Notes under the pieces: model-generated
The model's input: only the letters and a program-made list of their open reading frames with translations
The model's database searches: none
What the model was told of the DNA's origin: nothing
Made by a program: the position numbers and the translations under genes
NCBI GenBank assembly: GCA_947625715.1
Contig: CANQPR010000051.1
Location: forward strand, 1-9,712
DNA from: an uncultured Bacilli bacterium
Lineage (GTDB): Bacteria > Bacillota_I > Bacilli_A > RF39 > UBA660
DNA: 9,712 nucleotides
Reading direction: 5' to 3'
Part shown: piece after piece, positions 6,737 through 9,712 of the stretch
How positions within the stretch are numbered: the stretch's first letter is position 1
Layout: each line of letters starts with the position of its first letter

Positions 6737-6847
6737 ATGTACTTTAAAACATTTATTATAAACTTCTGTTTCTTTTTTTTTATATTTTGCAATTAAAAAA
6801 ACAAAGTATTTTTTTTTACTCTGTTTTAAATTAATAACATCAAACAT
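6680..6847 (-). CDS. Possible 55-residue Lys-rich small protein
   Basis: An ATG at 6845-6847 opens 55 codons to a TAA at 6680-6682. The product is Lys-rich (about a quarter of residues), begins MFDVINLKQSKKKY and has a helical-looking C-terminal half with spaced hydrophobics (IVTLLKEILQLI). Against it, there is no Shine-Dalgarno, much of the Lys content comes from poly-A runs in a noncoding-looking stretch, and no family is recognised. It is in the same frame as the preceding surface-protein gene, starting 4 codons after that gene's TAA. It could be a chance ORF. Confidence 0.22.
   Translation of the reverse strand: MFDVINLKQSKKKYFVFLIAKYKKKETEVYNKCFKVHKKIVTLLKEILQLIKNDI
6703..6736 (+). terminator. 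Terminator-like bulged hairpin
   Basis: GTAA (6703-6706) and CTTT (6712-6715) pair with TTAC (6724-6727) and AAAG (6720-6723) around a GAGC loop, with a 5-base bulge on the 5' side. TATTTTTTT follows. The stem is A+T-rich and weak. Confidence 0.3.
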
Positions 6848-6859
6848 TTGTAGAAATAT

Positions 6860-8407
6860 TTAATCCATTGTTAAACGAAATGGGTTATCTTTACTTCCAT
6901 AATTTTCACTATTATCTTCTTCGATTTTGATATTACTCTTTAAATAAACAACAGGATTAACGGATAAAGCAGAATATGCATCTGCACTTAATTCTTTACC
7001 ACCATACATGTTGTTTTCAATATATCTCATTATAAAAACTTCAGCAGCAGTGTTATCTGCAGACGATGTATTACCACTGGATGGAGAAGGTGTTATCGTC
7101 CATCGAGATTTATTTTTGCCATAATAATTTTCGTATATCCAAGTTCTCATAAAACAATCTTTTGTTGATATCGCACTATTTAAACATTGCTCTTTAGTTT
7201 TATCTCCCCAATAAGAGTCTTTATATCCGCCTGTTGCATAACCATAATCAGATAAATAACTTAAACCTATATAGCCTGTCCATATAGTAGTTCTATTTTC
7301 TTCATCTTTGCAATAACTATTATCCTTTATACAAATTTTGCCATTATTTTCACTTCGCTCTACTTCATACATATAACTTGGAGTAATTAGTTCGGATTGA
7401 CTTTCATAATGCACGGGCATTGTGCCTGTATGCCATTTAATTTTACTTATCATACTTCTTGCATCACTATCTAAACCAATAAATTCCCATTTTGGACATT
7501 CTCTTACTGTATTTTTGTAGCTATTGTAACAAGTCCCTCCAGCTTCCTTGTTATAATAATTTTCATTTAAGACTTTTGCTATATCAGATGTGCTCCATTC
7601 ATTTACTCCATAACCATTATTTATATTACTAGCCGAAGAATCCCAACTATATTCTCCTATACTTGCTCTAATTAATTTTATGTGACTTCTTATGTTGCCA
7701 CTTTCATCTTCCACATTATTCATAACGCCGATGATTTGCCAGGCCGGCCTAATTTTTTGACAATTATATTTATAATAGCTTGCTTGACATTCTTCATATG
7801 AATTAAAATAATTAGTATATTGTAAATTAACATCGTATCCCAACCATATATAATCATCATTAAACACAACATAATTATTTGGACTTTCACCAATGAATCG
7901 TAAATTATTATCATCTGTACCATTTTCATTTAAAAATTTTTTACCATCATAGGCATAATCAGTTGTATTTATATCAGCCTTTCTTGCTAGGTAACATGCT
8001 CCACTATTCTCTCCTGTTGTATCACAAATTGAGTCTGAGTATCTTTCAAAATACAATGAGCATGTTGTTTTTGTTTCATCTAAATTTAATACTAACGGAG
8101 CCCATTTTTCTTCATTCCATTCCACACTTGCACCTTTATCACATTCACCTTTTACATAAACATAACCTTCATTTTTTTTTGGCATTTTAGTCAAAGATTG
8201 ATTTTTAAATGTATTATAAAAAGCGAATATTATATCTCCTTTTCCTTCATAGATAAAATTGCCTTCCATAACTTTAAAACTTTTATTTTCTTTGAAGCTT
8301 GCAAATGTTTTTTCTAATATTATGCCACCTATTAAACCAATAATTACAAGGGCAATTGCAATTATTTTTTTATGATTCTTTTTCTCTTTATATTGATTTA
8401 ATTTCAT
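6860..8407 (-). CDS. Membrane-anchored or secreted surface protein with Cys/Tyr-rich ectodomain
   Basis: 515 residues from the ATG at 8405-8407. A TTG three codons upstream is disfavoured because AGGA (8417-8420) lies 9 bases before the ATG. Layout: basic N-terminus (KLNQYKEKKNHKK), hydrophobic segment about 15-34, possible signal peptidase site TFA-S, then a shared module (about 37-122, FKVMEGNFIYEG to CSLYFER) also present in the upstream paralogue. The rest is a large ectodomain rich in Tyr, Asn, Ser and paired Cys. It contains NNLRFIGESPNNYVVFN (about 168-184), RPAWQIIGV (about 220-228), and a C-terminal VVYLKSNIKI...GSKDNPFRL ending. That architecture resembles large surface proteins of gut Bacillota, but I cannot name a Pfam family for it. 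No LPXTG or other C-terminal anchor is present. Expression is probably phase-variable through the poly-G promoter upstream. The ligand is unknown; adhesion is a guess. Confidence 0.85.
   Translation of the reverse strand: MKLNQYKEKKNHKKIIAIALVIIGLIGGIILEKTFASFKENKSFKVMEGNFIYEGKGDIIFAFYNTFKNQSLTKMPKKNEGYVYVKGECDKGASVEWNEEKWAPLVLNLDETKTTCSLYFERYSDSICDTTGENSGACYLARKADINTTDYAYDGKKFLNENGTDDNNLRFIGESPNNYVVFNDDYIWLGYDVNLQYTNYFNSYEECQASYYKYNCQKIRPAWQIIGVMNNVEDESGNIRSHIKLIRASIGEYSWDSSASNINNGYGVNEWSTSDIAKVLNENYYNKEAGGTCYNSYKNTVRECPKWEFIGLDSDARSMISKIKWHTGTMPVHYESQSELITPSYMYEVERSENNGKICIKDNSYCKDEENRTTIWTGYIGLSYLSDYGYATGGYKDSYWGDKTKEQCLNSAISTKDCFMRTWIYENYYGKNKSRWTITPSPSSGNTSSADNTAAEVFIMRYIENNMYGGKELSADAYSALSVNPVVYLKSNIKIEEDNSENYGSKDNPFRLTMD
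8221..8307 (-). repeat. Direct repeat, copy 1 (shared surface-protein module)
   Basis: These 87 bases match 9527-9613 in the same orientation with about 77 identities and no gaps, by my hand alignment. They encode the SFKVMEGNFIYEG-GDIIFAF segment just after the membrane anchor of both surface proteins. Confidence 0.85.
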
Positions 8408-8435
8408 AAATACCAATCCTATTCTTGGTATTTAT
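8406..8435 (-). repeat. Perfect 10-bp inverted repeat over the transcription start, RBS and start codon
   Basis: Minus strand ATAAATACCA (8426-8435), a 10-base centre, then TGGTATTTAT (8406-8415). It begins directly after the -10 box and ends inside the ATG of the surface-protein gene. The AGGA ribosome binding site lies in the centre. Predicted initiation near 8429 removes most of the first arm from the mRNA, so a DNA operator for a dimeric repressor is more likely than an RNA hairpin. Confidence 0.6.
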
Positions 8436-8464
8436 TTTATAATAGTACCCCCCCCCCGTGTCAA
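8436..8464 (-). promoter_or_regulatory. Promoter with poly-G spacer, probable phase-variable switch
   Basis: Minus strand TTGACA (8459-8464, perfect), spacer of 17 bp made of C, ten G and TACTAT, then TATAAA (8436-8441). With ten G the spacing is the optimum 17. Loss or gain of G residues by slipped-strand replication would change it. It drives the 515-residue surface-protein gene, with a leader of about 22 bases. Confidence 0.8.
8448..8457. repeat. Homopolymer of ten C (plus) / G (minus)
   Basis: A run of ten C on the plus strand in otherwise strongly A+T-rich intergenic DNA, and the only long G/C homopolymer in the window. It lies wholly between the -35 and -10 boxes of the surface-protein promoter. 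Confidence 0.98.
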
Positions 8465-8518
8465 CATTGAAATTTTTATTTATTTATAAAAAAATGCTTT
8501 TCTAATGTATAAATGTAA

Positions 8519-8535
8519 TTAACTATTCTAGTTAA
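8519..8535 (-). terminator. Inverted repeat at the stop codon of the DUF285 protein gene, possible terminator
   Basis: Minus strand TTAACTA (8529-8535), loop GAA, TAGTTAA (8519-8525). It is a perfect 7-bp stem that includes the stop codon at 8532-8534. It lacks an immediate T tract; a T run comes only about 25 bases later. It may be a weak terminator or an mRNA 3'-end stabiliser. Confidence 0.35.
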
Positions 8536-9712
8536 AGTGAAACACCTTCCCATGATGGATGGACATCTTTATCTGGTTTGTTTGCTGAACAAGCCATAAA
8601 CATACCAGCAGTTCTAGCTCCATCTTTATGGATAAAGTTTGGGCCATAGGTAATTTTACTTAATTTTCCTGCATCATAAAACATATATTCCATATTTTCT
8701 ACATTACTTGTATCAAAACCACTTAAATCTAATTCTTCTATACTGCTCATATGGCTAAACATCCAACTCATATCATCCACACTACTGGTATCAAAATTTT
8801 CGCCAAATGTTAGAGTTTTAAGATTGGTCATTCCTCCAAACAATTGATACATATCTATTACATTATGCGTATCAAATGTACTTAAATCTAATTCTTGAAG
8901 GCTCCTTGTTTGATAAAACATATAACGCATCTGTACTAAACTGCTAGTATCAAAATTACTTAAATCTAATTCTTGGAGACTGCTCGCTCCAGAAAACATA
9001 TAACGCATATCATATACATTACTGGTATATAAATTTTCCATTCCTTCTATTTGGGTTAATTTTGAAAAATCAGCAAATAAATATGAACTATCATCGTTTA
9101 ACTTTATTCCTCCGTCTCCTTGTAAATAACCTATACAATTGGTTTCTTCTGTGTCACATACGACATAACTTTCTATTCTACTATTACCACCATAACTAGT
9201 AGTTTCATCAAACGGGCCATGTACAATTTGACCTGCATCAGCTTCTTTTTTATTTCTTGTTGTTTCTATTACTATCTTTGTTATTTTATCTTTGTATTCC
9301 CACAAATTAGTAGATCTCACAATACTTACTTGTCTTAGTGTTCCAATTCGTGAAAAATAAAGATTACATTTGGTTTTTGTCTTAGTTAAATTTCTAATGT
9401 TTGGTCCCCATTCTTTTTTATCCCAACTTATTGTGGCTCCATTATCACAAAAGCTGTCGTTTGCATTAAAAATATAAGCATCATTTTTACCAGGCATAGT
9501 TCCAACTTCTTCACCATTCTGATAAAAAGCAAATATAATATCTCCACTTCCTTCATAGATGAAATTTCCTTCCATCACTTTAAAACTTTTACTTTCTTTG
9601 AAATTTGCAAATGAGCTACCTATTATTATTCCGCCTATTAATAAAACAATAGCTATTAATATTATTATTACTTTCTTACTATTCTTTTTTTCTTTAAATT
9701 GACTTAATTTCA
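8532..9712 (-). CDS. BspA-like DUF285-repeat surface protein, start codon cut by window edge
   Basis: Only the first base of the ATG lies outside the window: the last two bases, CA on the plus strand, are its TG. The full protein would be 393 residues, beginning (M)KLSQFKEKKNSKK. Layout: basic N-terminus, hydrophobic segment about 15-32 with a possible cleavage site SFA-N, shared module about 37-122 (FKVMEGNFIYEG to CNLYFSR), then a linker with WEYKDKITKIVIE and a two-Cys segment (VCDTEETNC). Five DUF285 units of 26-27 residues occupy 229-360, and a 33-residue tail ends in WEGVSL. DUF285 (Pfam PF03382) is the leucine-rich-like repeat of BspA-type surface proteins and of many Mycoplasma proteins, often linked to adhesion. 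No C-terminal anchor is seen, so attachment would be through the N-terminal segment if it is not cleaved. Shorter starts from GTG 9576-9578 or the ATG next to it would lose the membrane segment and are wrong. Confidence 0.88.
   Translation of the reverse strand, partial: KLSQFKEKKNSKKVIIILIAIVLLIGGIIIGSSFANFKESKSFKVMEGNFIYEGSGDIIFAFYQNGEEVGTMPGKNDAYIFNANDSFCDNGATISWDKKEWGPNIRNLTKTKTKCNLYFSRIGTLRQVSIVRSTNLWEYKDKITKIVIETTRNKKEADAGQIVHGPFDETTSYGGNSRIESYVVCDTEETNCIGYLQGDGGIKLNDDSSYLFADFSKLTQIEGMENLYTSNVYDMRYMFSGASSLQELDLSNFDTSSLVQMRYMFYQTRSLQELDLSTFDTHNVIDMYQLFGGMTNLKTLTFGENFDTSSVDDMSWMFSHMSSIEELDLSGFDTSNVENMEYMFYDAGKLSKITYGPNFIHKDGARTAGMFMACSANKPDKDVHPSWEGVSL
8634..9029 (-). repeat. Five tandem DUF285 repeat units (78-81 bases each)
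   Basis: Coding repeats with period 78 or 81 bases; the plus-strand word GTATCAAA recurs at 8710, 8788, 8869 and 8947. Each unit reads roughly (D/Y)T-S-N/S-V-x-x-M-x-x-M-F-x(4)-S-L-x-E-L-D-L-S-x-F. The word CTTAAATCTAATTCTT recurs in three units and ATAACGCAT in two, so there is nucleotide-level similarity on which unit number could change by recombination. Confidence 0.9.
9527..9613 (-). repeat. Direct repeat, copy 2 (shared surface-protein module)
   Basis: Partner of 8221-8307, about 88% identical over 87 bases, at the same place in the paralogous gene. The spacing between copies is 1306 bases. Confidence 0.85.

Larger units (their letters stand above)
6459..6859. other. 400-base intergenic region between parE and the surface-protein gene
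   Basis: It is very A+T-rich with several T tracts, including two runs of nine T (6773-6781 and 6809-6817). On the right it follows the stop of the 515-residue surface protein, and on the left it contains the parE promoter. The other things I can point to are a plus-strand promoter-like element with a stable hairpin right after it, and a 55-codon minus-strand ORF, each listed separately with low confidence. No tRNA, riboswitch or mobile-element end is recognisable, and I see no convincing terminator directly after the surface-protein gene. Confidence 0.6.

Noticed and set aside
7740..7749. GC-rich palindrome AGGCCGGCCT in A+T-rich surroundings
   Set aside because: It is explained by the Arg-Pro-Ala-Trp codons of the conserved RPAWQIIG motif; no matching repeats nearby.
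7720..8190. Minus-strand 69-codon ORF (7720-7929) and plus-strand 75-codon ORF (7963-8190)
   Set aside because: Both are shadows of the 515-residue surface-protein gene. The plus-strand one is a Leu/His-rich low-complexity translation typical of antisense A+T-rich DNA.
6860..8407. Surface protein as a target of a diversity-generating retroelement
   Set aside because: No reverse transcriptase and no template/variable repeat pair with adenine-specific differences is seen in the window.
1..9712. Search for tRNA, rRNA, CRISPR arrays, insertion sequences and attachment sites
   Set aside because: None recognised. There are no cloverleaf-like GC-rich segments, no regularly spaced short repeats apart from the coding DUF285 units, and no transposase or integrase.

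Overview
The window is a very A+T-rich stretch of a bacterial chromosome. Every gene I can support lies on the minus strand. The standard genetic code fits: tryptophan is encoded by TGG, and parE ends at a true TGA. The two topoisomerase IV subunits have the Gram-positive style, a ylbD-ylbE pair like that of Bacillus is present, and the surface proteins carry BspA/DUF285 repeats. Together these suggest a low-GC member of the Bacillota, probably one of the gut-associated Bacilli lineages close to the Mollicutes. The lineage is an inference; there is no rRNA in the window to test it.

Layout, in the direction of minus-strand transcription (right to left). (1) 9712-8532 and 8407-6860 encode two paralogous surface proteins. 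They share an N-terminal membrane segment and an ectodomain module of about 85 residues, but have unrelated C-terminal parts: DUF285 repeats in one, a large Cys/Tyr-rich domain in the other. Between them is the most striking element in the window. It is a near-consensus promoter (TTGACA, 17 bp, TATAAA) whose spacer is mostly a run of ten G residues, followed by a perfect 10-bp inverted repeat that reaches into the start codon. This looks like an ON/OFF (phase-variable) switch for the 515-residue surface protein. (2) 6859-6459 is a 400-base intergenic region. It may hold a small RNA on the plus strand and a weak 55-codon ORF on the minus strand. (3) 6446-2066 is the parE-parC operon for topoisomerase IV, with a 4-base gap. 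(4) 1987-1413 is ylbD-ylbE. (5) 1357-959 is a 132-residue protein I do not recognise, with its own strong promoter. (6) 874-473 encodes a two-helix, pilin-like membrane protein of the type IV secretion kind. After a terminator, 412-1 begins a secreted cysteine-containing protein that runs off the left edge.

Functionally, the middle of the window is housekeeping (chromosome decatenation), and both flanks face the cell envelope. Several obvious long-ORF starts are wrong by a few codons, because a promoter or Shine-Dalgarno sequence lies inside the extended reading frame. Corrected starts are given for parE, parC, ylbD, the 132-residue gene and the 515-residue surface gene.
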